Source: Chryseobacterium polytrichastri (GTDB lineage Bacteria; Bacteroidota; Bacteroidia; Flavobacteriales; Weeksellaceae). From it: DNA of 52,024 nt. Every line of letters starts with the position of its first letter. Position 1 is the first letter of the stretch. Location of the stretch: positions 1 through 52,024 of the forward strand of contig NZ_FRAV01000036.1 of NCBI RefSeq assembly GCF_900142445.1, given 5' to 3'. Both the position numbers and the translations under genes were made by a program. The notes under the pieces were generated by a model, which did not search any database, was not told the DNA's origin, and worked only from the letters and a program-made list of their open reading frames with translations. This document shows, piece after piece, positions 23,617 through 32,343 of the stretch.

Positions 23617-26600
23617 TTATTTGTTGATTAAAGAATTAATGTTGACAACAGTTTGATTTACCTGCTGAATAGATTGCAAATATTTCAGTTCGATATTGGT
23701 TGCTGTTTGAAGCGCAAACAAATATTCTACATAAGAAATCTCTCCTGTTTTATAACCTAACTGAGCGGCTTTTACAATACTTTTCGCATTAGGAACTGCC
23801 TGATCTATATAATATTGATATTGTTGAAGATCTTGCTGATATTGACTGAACGAATTTTTTAGTTGAGTATCCAGCTGTTGCTGCTGAAACTTCGCGTTCT
23901 TTTCTTCCATCTGCTTTTGGTAATCCAACGACTTTATTCTTGCTTTTGTAGCACCGAAAGTCAATGGAATAGCCACTCCAACGGTCACTGCATTGAATCT
24001 ATTCTCAGACCCATAATATTTTTCCTGTCCATTTAAAGTATGAAAACCTATCAACGACTGATTGGTATATCCAATACTGAAATCTGGTAATCCCTGTGCC
24101 TTTTCAACATTTTTATTCTTTTCCAACACTTCCATATTCTGCTTAAAAATCTGGATCGAAGGATGATTTTCAACCGTTGCATTGTCTAAAAGGTATTCAA
24201 CTTTTAAAGGTTCATATTTTTGAGAATCCGGAATGGAAATATCTTCATCTGTATTTAATAAGGTCTTTAAATTTTTATAGGCATTATTCAGATACACCTT
24301 ATTCTGCTGAAACAAAAGATTGATCTCTCCTTTCTGTGTTTCCGCGGTGTTGATTTCTATTTTCTTAATATCTCCTGCTTTAAATCTCACCGTTGCAATT
24401 CTGATAAAATCGCCATACAAACTATCGAGGTATTGCAGTTTTGATTGATTGTACTGCAAATATTCAATCTGATAAAAATAAGATCTTACCTGTTTGATCA
24501 ATTCATTTTCAGTAACCTGTTTTTCAATCTTTTTGGTTTTAATCTCTTCCTGAATTAATTCCTTTCTGGCTTTAAACAAAGTGGGAAACGGAATCGTTTG
24601 GGAAATAGAAAAAGACTGGTCAAATTTCGGGCTGTTGTATTGTCCGAGCTGTGCACTGAAATCCAACTTAGGAATTTCTTTCGCCGTTGGCTTCAATGCC
24701 TCAGAAGACTGAACACTTAAATCCTTGGCTTTTATGGAAGGGTTATTTTCCTGTAACAATTCTATCGCCTGATTCAAAGAAATTTCTCTTGAATTTTGAG
24801 CTTTCAAATTTTGACCTAACAATAAAGTTCCTATTAAAATGATTACTGTTAAAGGCTTTTTCAACAATTTATCTTTAATATTAATTTTAGAATTAAAAAT
24901 AATATATAACATCGGCAATACAAACAAAGTAAGGAAAGTTGCGGAGAGTAATCCGCCGATAACAACCGTCGCTAAAGGCTTCTGAACCTCTGCTCCCGCG
25001 CTTGTACTTATTGCCATTGGTAAAAATCCGAAAGAAGCTACCGTTGCTGTCATTAAGACAGGTCTTAATCTGGTTTTTGTTCCTTCAATTACTCTTTTAA
25101 ACACATCGGTAATGCCATCTTTTTCTAATTGATTGAATGTTCCGATCAATACAATTCCGTTAAGAACTGCCACTCCGAACAATGCGATAAAACCAATTCC
25201 GGCACTGATACTGAAAGGCATCCCTCTCAACAAAAGAGCAAAAATACCACCGATCGCACTCATCGGAATCGCCGTAAATATCAAAGTTGCCTGTTTGAAA
25301 GAGTGAAATGTAAAATACAGCAGCATAAAGATCAAGAGAAGCGATACCGGAACGGCAATCATTAGTCGTTGACTTGCTTCTTTTAAGTTTTCAAACTGGC
25401 CACCGTACGTGAAATAATATCCTGATGGAAGTTTTACCTCTTTTGTGAGTTTTCCCTGAATATCTTTCACTACACTTTCTACATCTCTTCCTTTCACATT
25501 AAATCCAACGACAATTCTACGTTTCCCAGCTTCACGGCTGATTTGTGCAGGTCCCAATTTATATTCAATATTTGCTACCTGAGATAATGGAACCTGAGTT
25601 CCGGTATTGGTTGGAACCATTAAATTACTCACATCATCAATATCTGTTCGATACAAGCTGTCTAATCTTACCACCAAATCAAAACGTCTTTCATTTTCAA
25701 AGATCTGCCCGGCAGTTTTACCTGCAAATGCTGTACTTAAAACGTTGTTAACATCTTCAACATTCAATCCATAATTGGCAATTCTTGTTCTGTCATACGT
25801 TACATTAATTTGCGGAAGTCCGCCCACTCTTTCCACCTGTGGAGAAGTTGCTCCCTGTACATTTTGAATGACTTTGCTCACTTTATCGGCATAAATAGAA
25901 AGTGTATCCATATTTTCACCGAAGATCTTTACCGCAACATCTTGTCGAATTCCTGTCATCAATTCATTAAAACGCATTTGAATCGGCTGATTCGCTTCAA
26001 AGAAAACTCCGGGAATTACTTCCAGCTTTTCTGTAATTTCATCTGATAATTCAGTGTACGATTTTTTTGATTTCCATTCTTTTTGAGGTTTCAAGACAAT
26101 GATTAAATCCGTGGCCTCTGGTGGCATCGGATCTGTAGGAACCTCAGCAGAACCTGTTTTTCCAACGACCATTTTCACCTCATCAAATTGTTTAATCAAT
26201 CGGGAAGCTTGCATGGAAGTTTCAATACTTTGGCTTAATGAACTTCCCTGTGGTAAAATACAATGAAAGGCAAAATCTCCTTCCTGCAACTGTGGAATAA
26301 ACTCCCCACCCATTCTGCTAAAAATCAATGCTGAGATTGAGAATAAAACAACGGTAAGTCCAACAATCACATATTTAATTTTAATAGCTTTCTGTAATAA
26401 AGGTTGATATATTTTTTGCAACCAATTCATCATTTTATCCGAAAAATTTTCTTTGTGAGATGTTTTCTTTGAAAGGAAAAGCGCGCACATCATCGGAATA
26501 TAAGTCAGTGAAAGAATCAATGCTCCCAAAATTGCAAAACCTACTGTTTTAGCCATTGGTGAGAACATTTTACCTTCAATTCCTACCAACGTAAGAATCG

Positions 26601-27981
26601 GAATGTATACAATCAGGATGATGATTTCTCCAAAAGCAGCACTTCCACGAATTTTTGAGGCCGATAGAAAAACTTCTTCATCCATCTCGCTTTGCGTTAA
26701 TCTCTGAACGGATTTTCTTAATCCTAAATGATGCAAAGTAGCTTCAACAATAATTACCGCTCCGTCTACAATCAATCCAAAATCGATCGCTCCCAAACTC
26801 ATTAAATTGGCACTTACTCCAAAAACATTCATCATTCCCAAAGCAAATAATAAGGACAAAGGAATTGCCGAAGCTACAATTAATCCTGCTCTGAAATTTC
26901 CAAGAAATACAACTAAAACAAAAATAACGATTAGTGCTCCCTCAATTAAATTCTTCTCAACCGTACTGATTGCTCGATCTACCAAATCTGTTCTGTCTAA
27001 AAATGGTTCGATCACAATATCTGCCGGCAACGATTTCTGAATGGTCGGAATTTTTTCTTTAATTCTATTCACAACATCATTGCTATTTGCCCCTTTCAAC
27101 ATCATCACCACTCCACCAACAGCATCGGTTTGTCCGTTATACGTCATCGCTCCGTAACGCGTTGCATGCCCAAAACGAACATCTGCTACATCTTTAATAA
27201 AAACAGGAATATTCCCTGTATTTTTTACCGCAATATTTTTAACATCTTCAATTGAAGTTGCCAAACCAATTCCGCGAATAAAATACGCATTCGGTTTTTT
27301 ATCAATATAAGCTCCGCCCGTATTCTGATTGTTTTTTTCAAGAGCTGTGAAAATATCGGCAACGCTTACTCCCATTGCTTTTAGTCGATTGGGATTCACG
27401 GCCACTTCATATTGTTTCAACTCTCCCCCGAAGCTATTGACCTCAGCAACGCCTTCTGTTCCGTATAACTGTCGAGAAACAATCCAATCCTGCATCGTAC
27501 GCAGATCTTTCGCATTGTATTTTTTTTCACTTCCTTTTTTAGGATGCAAAATATATTGATATACTTCTCCCAACCCTGTGCTCACGGGTGCCAATTCGGG
27601 AGTTCCAATTCCTTTAGGGATATTTTCTTCCGCCTGCTTTAATCTTTCGTTAATTAATTGACGGGCAAAATAGATATCTACTTTATCTTTAAATACAACC
27701 GTAATCACCGATAATCCGAATCTTGAAATACTTCGGGTTTCTTCTATATCAGGAACCGTCGCAATACTCTGTTCAATGGGGAAAGTGACTAATTGTTCTA
27801 CTTCCTGTCCTGCCAACGTAGGGCAAACCGTAATAATCTGTACCTGATTATTGGTAATATCCGGTACGGCATCAATGGGTAATCTGGTGGCACTCCACCC
27901 TCCCCAAATGATCAAAAGCAAAGTCATTATACCAATAATGATCTTGTTTTGGATACTAAATTTTATGATTTTATCTAACAC
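23617..27981 (-). CDS. czcA: CzcA-type RND metal efflux pump fused to TolC-like outer-membrane channel
   Basis: This 1454-residue protein joins two normally separate parts. Residues 1 to about 1040 are a heavy-metal RND pump (IDAVPDITNNQVQI, GAIDFGLIVDGAVIIVE near 400). The D-F-G-x3-DGA-x3-VE signature matches the Zn/Co/Cd class, not the copper/silver class. At about 1043-1061 a Leu/Ile-rich stretch ending LKAQ looks like an internal signal peptide. Residues 1062-1454 are an outer-membrane factor with coiled-coil repeats. The start codon is GTG, inside a hairpin (27979-28001). It heads an operon with the adaptor, Fur and P-type ATPase genes. How the fused channel reaches the outer membrane is a question; cleavage after AQ is likely. 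Confidence 0.92.
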   Translation of the reverse strand: MLDKIIKFSIQNKIIIGIMTLLLIIWGGWSATRLPIDAVPDITNNQVQIITVCPTLAGQEVEQLVTFPIEQSIATVPDIEETRSISRFGLSVITVVFKDKVDIYFARQLINERLKQAEENIPKGIGTPELAPVSTGLGEVYQYILHPKKGSEKKYNAKDLRTMQDWIVSRQLYGTEGVAEVNSFGGELKQYEVAVNPNRLKAMGVSVADIFTALEKNNQNTGGAYIDKKPNAYFIRGIGLATSIEDVKNIAVKNTGNIPVFIKDVADVRFGHATRYGAMTYNGQTDAVGGVVMMLKGANSNDVVNRIKEKIPTIQKSLPADIVIEPFLDRTDLVDRAISTVEKNLIEGALIVIFVLVVFLGNFRAGLIVASAIPLSLLFALGMMNVFGVSANLMSLGAIDFGLIVDGAVIIVEATLHHLGLRKSVQRLTQSEMDEEVFLSASKIRGSAAFGEIIILIVYIPILTLVGIEGKMFSPMAKTVGFAILGALILSLTYIPMMCALFLSKKTSHKENFSDKMMNWLQKIYQPLLQKAIKIKYVIVGLTVVLFSISALIFSRMGGEFIPQLQEGDFAFHCILPQGSSLSQSIETSMQASRLIKQFDEVKMVVGKTGSAEVPTDPMPPEATDLIIVLKPQKEWKSKKSYTELSDEITEKLEVIPGVFFEANQPIQMRFNELMTGIRQDVAVKIFGENMDTLSIYADKVSKVIQNVQGATSPQVERVGGLPQINVTYDRTRIANYGLNVEDVNNVLSTAFAGKTAGQIFENERRFDLVVRLDSLYRTDIDDVSNLMVPTNTGTQVPLSQVANIEYKLGPAQISREAGKRRIVVGFNVKGRDVESVVKDIQGKLTKEVKLPSGYYFTYGGQFENLKEASQRLMIAVPVSLLLIFMLLYFTFHSFKQATLIFTAIPMSAIGGIFALLLRGMPFSISAGIGFIALFGVAVLNGIVLIGTFNQLEKDGITDVFKRVIEGTKTRLRPVLMTATVASFGFLPMAISTSAGAEVQKPLATVVIGGLLSATFLTLFVLPMLYIIFNSKINIKDKLLKKPLTVIILIGTLLLGQNLKAQNSREISLNQAIELLQENNPSIKAKDLSVQSSEALKPTAKEIPKLDFSAQLGQYNSPKFDQSFSISQTIPFPTLFKARKELIQEEIKTKKIEKQVTENELIKQVRSYFYQIEYLQYNQSKLQYLDSLYGDFIRIATVRFKAGDIKKIEINTAETQKGEINLLFQQNKVYLNNAYKNLKTLLNTDEDISIPDSQKYEPLKVEYLLDNATVENHPSIQIFKQNMEVLEKNKNVEKAQGLPDFSIGYTNQSLIGFHTLNGQEKYYGSENRFNAVTVGVAIPLTFGATKARIKSLDYQKQMEEKNAKFQQQQLDTQLKNSFSQYQQDLQQYQYYIDQAVPNAKSIVKAAQLGYKTGEISYVEYLFALQTATNIELKYLQSIQQVNQTVVNINSLINK

Positions 27982-28083
27982 AAATTGAGATTTAATTTGT
28001 GATTGTCTGCTTTTTAACTCAAAGAGCGCTAAGTTTTTTTGACAAACTAACTGGTTTTAAGTTCGCAAAGGCGTTTCACTCAG

Positions 28084-28091
28084 CAAAGTTA
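28084..28091 (-). promoter_or_regulatory. Bacteroidota -7 box of the czcA operon
   Basis: The minus strand reads TAACTTTG, matching TAnnTTTG, about 105 bp before the GTG start of czcA. No TTG at -33 was found, so confidence is limited. Confidence 0.4.
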
Positions 28092-28171
28092 TCAAAGAGA
28101 CAATCTGTTAATTTTAATTGAGAATATTTTACATTCCATTATTTTTTTTAAAATAAAGATGCTTTTCTTCT

Positions 28172-28204
28172 AAACCTCATAGGTTTTGAAAACCTATGAG
28201 GTTT
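28172..28204. repeat. perfect 16-bp inverted repeat
   Basis: AAACCTCATAGGTTTT and its exact complement flank a single central base. It sits between the small Cys protein gene and czcA, so it may be a terminator, a cruciform or a dispersed palindrome. The rest of this roughly 300-bp gap holds only the -7 box above and a degenerate repeat-like stretch near 28021-28090. Confidence 0.75.
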
Positions 28205-28285
28205 GATAGCGTTGAAGTGCAAAAATATCATGAATACCTCTGCAACGATATTGCAAAGTTTCACGAAATATTTAAAATCAATACA

Positions 28286-28609
28286 TTAAATCTTAGGAGG
28301 TTGCCAGATATGGTCGTACACCTGATAGGCAAAATTGTTTTTTTGAAATAGAATTTTCTTTGAAAAATAGGTTTGAATCTTTTGAGGAATATTCATCGAA
28401 ACATCCATCTTAAAAGCCGTAACCGTAATCTGACAGCAATTACAAACGCACAACGGAGAGCAGATATCTCCTTTGTCTTTTGAATGAGATTCGTCAATAT
28501 GTAAAGATAATAATGTCTTGTCAGAACCTGATTGTTTACGTATGTCTTCACACGGCATTACGGATAACACCACGAAATACATCGCTAAAATCAGTCTGAA
28601 TAGGTTCAT
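28286..28609 (-). CDS. small Cys-rich exported protein, IWQPP C-terminus (DUF6660-like)
   Basis: This 107-residue protein has a hydrophobic N-terminus (about 1-19, Cys20 possibly lipobox-like). An Asp/His/Lys-rich linker follows, then a cluster of cysteines at 50, 54, 56, 58 and 59 (ICSPLCVCNCCQ). It ends HIWQPPKI. It resembles a small family often found just before RND metal pumps in flavobacteria, which I recall as DUF6660. The -7 box TATCTTTG (28615-28622) lies five bases before the ATG, implying a leaderless transcript. A role as a metal-binding accessory of the efflux system is likely but not shown. Confidence 0.75.
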   Translation of the reverse strand: MNLFRLILAMYFVVLSVMPCEDIRKQSGSDKTLLSLHIDESHSKDKGDICSPLCVCNCCQITVTAFKMDVSMNIPQKIQTYFSKKILFQKNNFAYQVYDHIWQPPKI

Positions 28610-28614
28610 TGTGA

Positions 28615-28622
28615 CAAAGATA
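28615..28622 (-). promoter_or_regulatory. -7 box predicting a leaderless transcript
   Basis: TATCTTTG on the minus strand lies only five bases before the ATG of the small Cys-rich gene. With the usual -7 spacing, transcription would begin at or next to the start codon. Confidence 0.5.
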
Positions 28623-28810
28623 GAGATTTTTCATCAATGGAAAAGTCATTTACCTGATGATTGTTGCATTTTATCATTTGAGAAATACGGTTCTTTTGGT
28701 ATTGAATAGCACCATGACCACTCATGGAAAATAAATAATGCTATTTTTAAATCTAAATTACTGTGACTATTTATTAAATTTGTAAAAACGCACATTTACT
28801 CACTCAAGCA

Positions 28811-30032
28811 ATGCAAAACAAATACTCCGCTTACCCCTATATTTCCTTTTAATATTGGGTATTATCTACTTTTTATCCATTGGAAAAGATCCAGCTTTAG
28901 GTGACACTTTAGGTTTCACCATACAAGGTTACCAAGGATTTGCATTTGAATCGAACGCGACTAATCACTTCTTATTTTCTAATATTTTAGGCTTAGCTCA
29001 TAAGATTCTACCGTTTATTAATGTACATATTCTTTTTGTCTGCATCTGTATTATTTCAGGGGTACTGGCTTTATTTTATTTAAGAAAATTATTACTCTTA
29101 CTAGATATTTCTGAAAAATCATCTCTAATGTGTATTATGCTATTAGGGCTTTCATTTACATTTTGGAGGCAAGCCGTCATTACAGAGGTTTATACATTCT
29201 ATCTACTATTTGTTATTTTATTTTTAATTAATGTATTTAAATTCCTCAAAGAAAAGGATATTAAATATTTCTATTACCTATCTATATTTTTAGGCATTCT
29301 TTTTTTAATTCATATTCAGACCATCCTTTTTGGTCCATTATATTGTTTCTTGCTTTTTAAAAACTTTAAACTTCTAAAGAAACATATTATTTACGGAGGT
29401 CTTATTACGCTTATTTTATTTTCAATTCTATTAATTCCTGTAGCACTTGGACGCCATTCATTAGTCGCGATATTCACCGATAATGCGTATGAAAACTCTC
29501 TTTTTGATTACGACCCTTCAACGATTTTTAAAAGCATCATCAAGAATTTAGGAATCCTGGGATACAATTTTTTATTTTTCAGTGTGTTTATTTTTTGGGG
29601 AGTAAGAAATAAAAAATACCTAAGCTACGTTCTTTTCGGGGCTCTTCCTTTTCTGTTTTTCTGTATTAAACATAATGTATCAGACGTCCATGTTTTCCAG
29701 CTTGTTCCTTATATTTTTATTATTATTCTCATAGGACAAGGATTAGATAGATTTCCTAAACTTCCATTACTATTACCCGTTATACTTCCTATTTTCTATT
29801 TTGCCTCTTTTAAAATTGTACAAGGAACCTCTATCGGAAAGAATTTTGAGAAAGAAAAAGGTTTTAAAGGCGGAACAGAATACATGCTATATCCACCTTT
29901 AAATAACAGCCCAGATTTAAATTCTATCTTAAAAAACTACAAAAAAGTTCATTATACGAGAAACCCGGACTAGAGGAAATGTATCCTTTAATGATTCAAT
30001 GGGAAGAAATTAAAAAGAAAAATAATTATTAA
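28811..30032 (+). pseudogene. DUF2723-like integral membrane (GT-C type) protein, frameshifted at both ends
   Basis: The main frame (TTG at 28855 to 29973, 372 residues) encodes a multi-pass membrane protein with TFWRQAVITEVYTFYLL and a GDTLGF...ESNATNHFLF segment. These are hallmarks of DUF2723/TMEM260-type, GT-C-like glycosyltransferases. Two breaks are visible. Upstream, an ATG at 28811 reads MQNKYS in another frame, which would join smoothly to the main frame after a single missing base. Downstream, a third frame continues EKPGLEEMYPLMIQWEEIKK to a stop at 30032. Each shift equals one lost base, so the intact gene would be 408 codons including the stop. Either the gene is decayed or the sequence has errors here. 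The N-terminal half of the main frame is otherwise intact. Confidence 0.55.
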
Positions 30033-30069
30033 ATTGAAATAGATTAATTATCAAAAACTATCTATTTCA

Positions 30070-30277
30070 ATGAACTTAAAAATTACATTAAAAAGTCAAT
30101 TACAGGCTTTAAGAGAATTAATCATAATTAGTATAATCTATTTTGTACTTATGTATTTCTTATATGTAAACACCGAATTTGATCTATTCAAAATCTGGCT
30201 ATTCTGTAGGAAAAGCATTCTTTAACAACTTTCAATATACCTATAACCATATCCAGACACAACTGGCAAAACCATAA
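30070..30277 (+). pseudogene. short membrane protein, frameshifted
   Basis: An ATG at 30070 opens a frame with LIIISIIYFVLMYFLYV, a membrane segment, which ends early at about position 30224 in that frame. A second frame resumes at about 30197 with SGYSVGKAFFNNFQYTYNHI and ends at TAA 30275-30277, three bases before the next gene. The join needs loss of one A from an AAAA run near 30193. The restored protein would be about 68 residues of unknown function. Confidence 0.5.
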
Positions 30278-30280
30278 TCT

Positions 30281-30670
30281 ATGAAAACACTTACTTATTT
30301 ATTTTGGAGCTTGAAAAAATATCATGAAAAAGTTTGGTTAACAAAGGGACAGTATAATTGGACGATATTAGTTTTTAGTCTCCCCTATAATATTCCTATA
30401 ATGCTTTTTTCGGGAGCCTTTGTTCAGGTATTTATTAACCCCTATTTAGAAATGGAGATATTGCGAATAATAATATTTTTATTATTTACTTTATTAATTT
30501 TCTTTTTATTAGCGCAGCCTTTGAAAATTTTTTTTCCAAAGAAGAAGATAGAAAATTCGATTTACACTAGAAAAGAGGTGAAAAAATATCGGATGAATAT
30601 TTTATATTTTACCATCGGTTTTTTTGTTTTGATTGCTTTAGCATTTGTATATATTAGATATACAAAATAG
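30281..30670 (+). CDS. small integral membrane protein, unknown
   Basis: This 129-residue protein is intact, with three hydrophobic stretches: about 29-50, 62-80 and 105-125. A basic segment (FFPKKKIENSIYTRKEVKKY) lies before the last one. I recognise no family. It begins three bases after the frameshifted small membrane gene and appears to be in its operon. Codon use and strong AT bias match the flanking genes. Confidence 0.65.
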   Translation: MKTLTYLFWSLKKYHEKVWLTKGQYNWTILVFSLPYNIPIMLFSGAFVQVFINPYLEMEILRIIIFLLFTLLIFFLLAQPLKIFFPKKKIENSIYTRKEVKKYRMNILYFTIGFFVLIALAFVYIRYTK

Positions 30671-30770
30671 TAGTTTTTTTATAAACGCTTATCTAATTAG
30701 CAATCATAATCCCACCCTTGTCAATCGTTCAATAAGTGAATTGACCAAAATAAGATACTTTAAGACAACA

Positions 30771-30801
30771 AAAAATCCCTTGATCATTTCAAGGGATTTT
30801 T
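30771..30801. terminator. bidirectional terminator
   Basis: AAAAATCCCTTGA and TCAAGGGATTTTT form perfect 13-bp arms around five bases, with A and T runs on both sides. It can end the rightward small-membrane-protein transcript and the leftward SusD transcript. Confidence 0.8.
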
Positions 30802-30830
30802 GCTAGCAATATATTTCAATTATAAAAAAA

Positions 30831-32324
30831 TTACAAATTCGGGTTATTCTCCACCTCCTTCTGCGGAATAGAAAACAAATAATACTTACTATTTGGAGCA
30901 AAAGAAGTCTGGTCCGGGAAAGCATAAATGGTGTGCCCTCTTCCATTAACTGTTTTTACTACCCCAGCTGGAGTTGTAATCTGAACTGGAATTGATGATC
31001 CATCTGCATTGGCATAAGGTTTTCTAGCCACCGTTCCTTGGGTTCTGATAATATCAGACAAAGAGAAACCTTCCCCAAATAATTCTTTTCTTCTTTCGAT
31101 CAACACTTCCTTAATCACATCATTTTGTGCTAAAGATCCGTTGTATTGATTGGCGTTTCTTGCTAATTTTAATTGATTTAATACTGTCACCGCATTCGTA
31201 ACATTTCCGTTTCTGGCGTCAGCTTCGGCTTCAATTAAATACATTTCAGCAGCTCTCATGTAGACAATATCCGCAATCAGATTGGCTTTAAATTTAAACT
31301 TAGCATATCTCAAAAGTCCTTCCCTTCCAGGATTTCCATCCCATGAGAATAAAGAATATCTGATATCATTGGTGTCAAACAGATTTTTAAAGTATGGATC
31401 CGCCATGAAACTATAATAATAACTTCCCGAAGACGAAACATCTAAAAAGTGGAATGCATAACTTTCACTTGACTGCTCTTGTGTTTGACCATGCCCCCAG
31501 ATCCATTCTCCATTGCTGATGTCATTAAATCCGTCTTTGTATTTTTCGGTAGTCATTAAAGCATATCCATTTCTGGCAACCTTTGCAGCGGCAGCGGCTT
31601 TCGTCCAGTCTCCGGTGTTCAAATAGGTTCTAGCCAATAATCCATTCACTACCGATCTATCAATTTTATCTTTATTGTTTCGGGTATAATTTTGCAATAA
31701 CTGGTTAGCATCCGTTAAATCACTTTTAATCAACGTATAGATCTCCTCTAAACTCGCTCTTTTATTAGGCTTTGAATTCGTGGTGGTAGGTTCCGTATAA
31801 ATGGGAGCCGTTAATGCTGTTTTATCTTTCAAATAACTTAATTGGTAAAAACTAGCCAAGTTTAAATAACAAAAAGCACGTAATGTTTTTGCCTGACCTT
31901 TCACCTGATTTTTCTTGTCCTGACTCCCTTCTGCAGCATCAATTTTTGTAATCACATTATTCATGTTATTGATGGTAGAATACAGCAAGCTCCAGATAAA
32001 AAGTGGGCGACCTCCTGTATTGTTCACTAGGTCTGTAAAAGCATAAGCACCTGGAAATCCATATTTATTGGTCAACACCGCTACATCACTTCCCATCGCA
32101 TCACTTGTTCTCAATACGGTTGAATACCCGATGTTGGCATAGTTGGTTCCGTCATCATTAAATTTTGCCCACGTTCCGTTAATTACCGTTTCAGCATTAT
32201 CTGCTGTTTTAAAAACTTCTGCTTCATTGGCTTGATTCGTTGGAGCTGTTTCCAGATCATTTTCACAACTGACAATTGAAACTAAGGCAATAAAAGCAAA
32301 GGATATATATTTTAATTTTTTCAT
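30831..32324 (-). CDS. RagB/SusD family surface lipoprotein (SAM-riboswitch controlled)
   Basis: This 497-residue lipoprotein has lipobox IVSC. The SusD pattern of TPR-like helices is present: LRAFCYLNLASFYQLSYL (about 150-167), then VNGLLARTYLNTGDWTKAAA, and the C-terminal motif MRAAEMYLIEAEADARNGNV with RRKELFGEGFSLSDIIRT. It lies on the outer surface and closes over its SusC partner, whose gene is 19 bp upstream. The SAM-I riboswitch in front of the pair predicts a sulfur amino acid or related compound rather than a glycan as substrate. That substrate is inferred. Confidence 0.93.
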   Translation of the reverse strand: MKKLKYISFAFIALVSIVSCENDLETAPTNQANEAEVFKTADNAETVINGTWAKFNDDGTNYANIGYSTVLRTSDAMGSDVAVLTNKYGFPGAYAFTDLVNNTGGRPLFIWSLLYSTINNMNNVITKIDAAEGSQDKKNQVKGQAKTLRAFCYLNLASFYQLSYLKDKTALTAPIYTEPTTTNSKPNKRASLEEIYTLIKSDLTDANQLLQNYTRNNKDKIDRSVVNGLLARTYLNTGDWTKAAAAAKVARNGYALMTTEKYKDGFNDISNGEWIWGHGQTQEQSSESYAFHFLDVSSSGSYYYSFMADPYFKNLFDTNDIRYSLFSWDGNPGREGLLRYAKFKFKANLIADIVYMRAAEMYLIEAEADARNGNVTNAVTVLNQLKLARNANQYNGSLAQNDVIKEVLIERRKELFGEGFSLSDIIRTQGTVARKPYANADGSSIPVQITTPAGVVKTVNGRGHTIYAFPDQTSFAPNSKYYLFSIPQKEVENNPNL

Positions 32325-32343
32325 TGTTTAAATTTTAAAGAGA

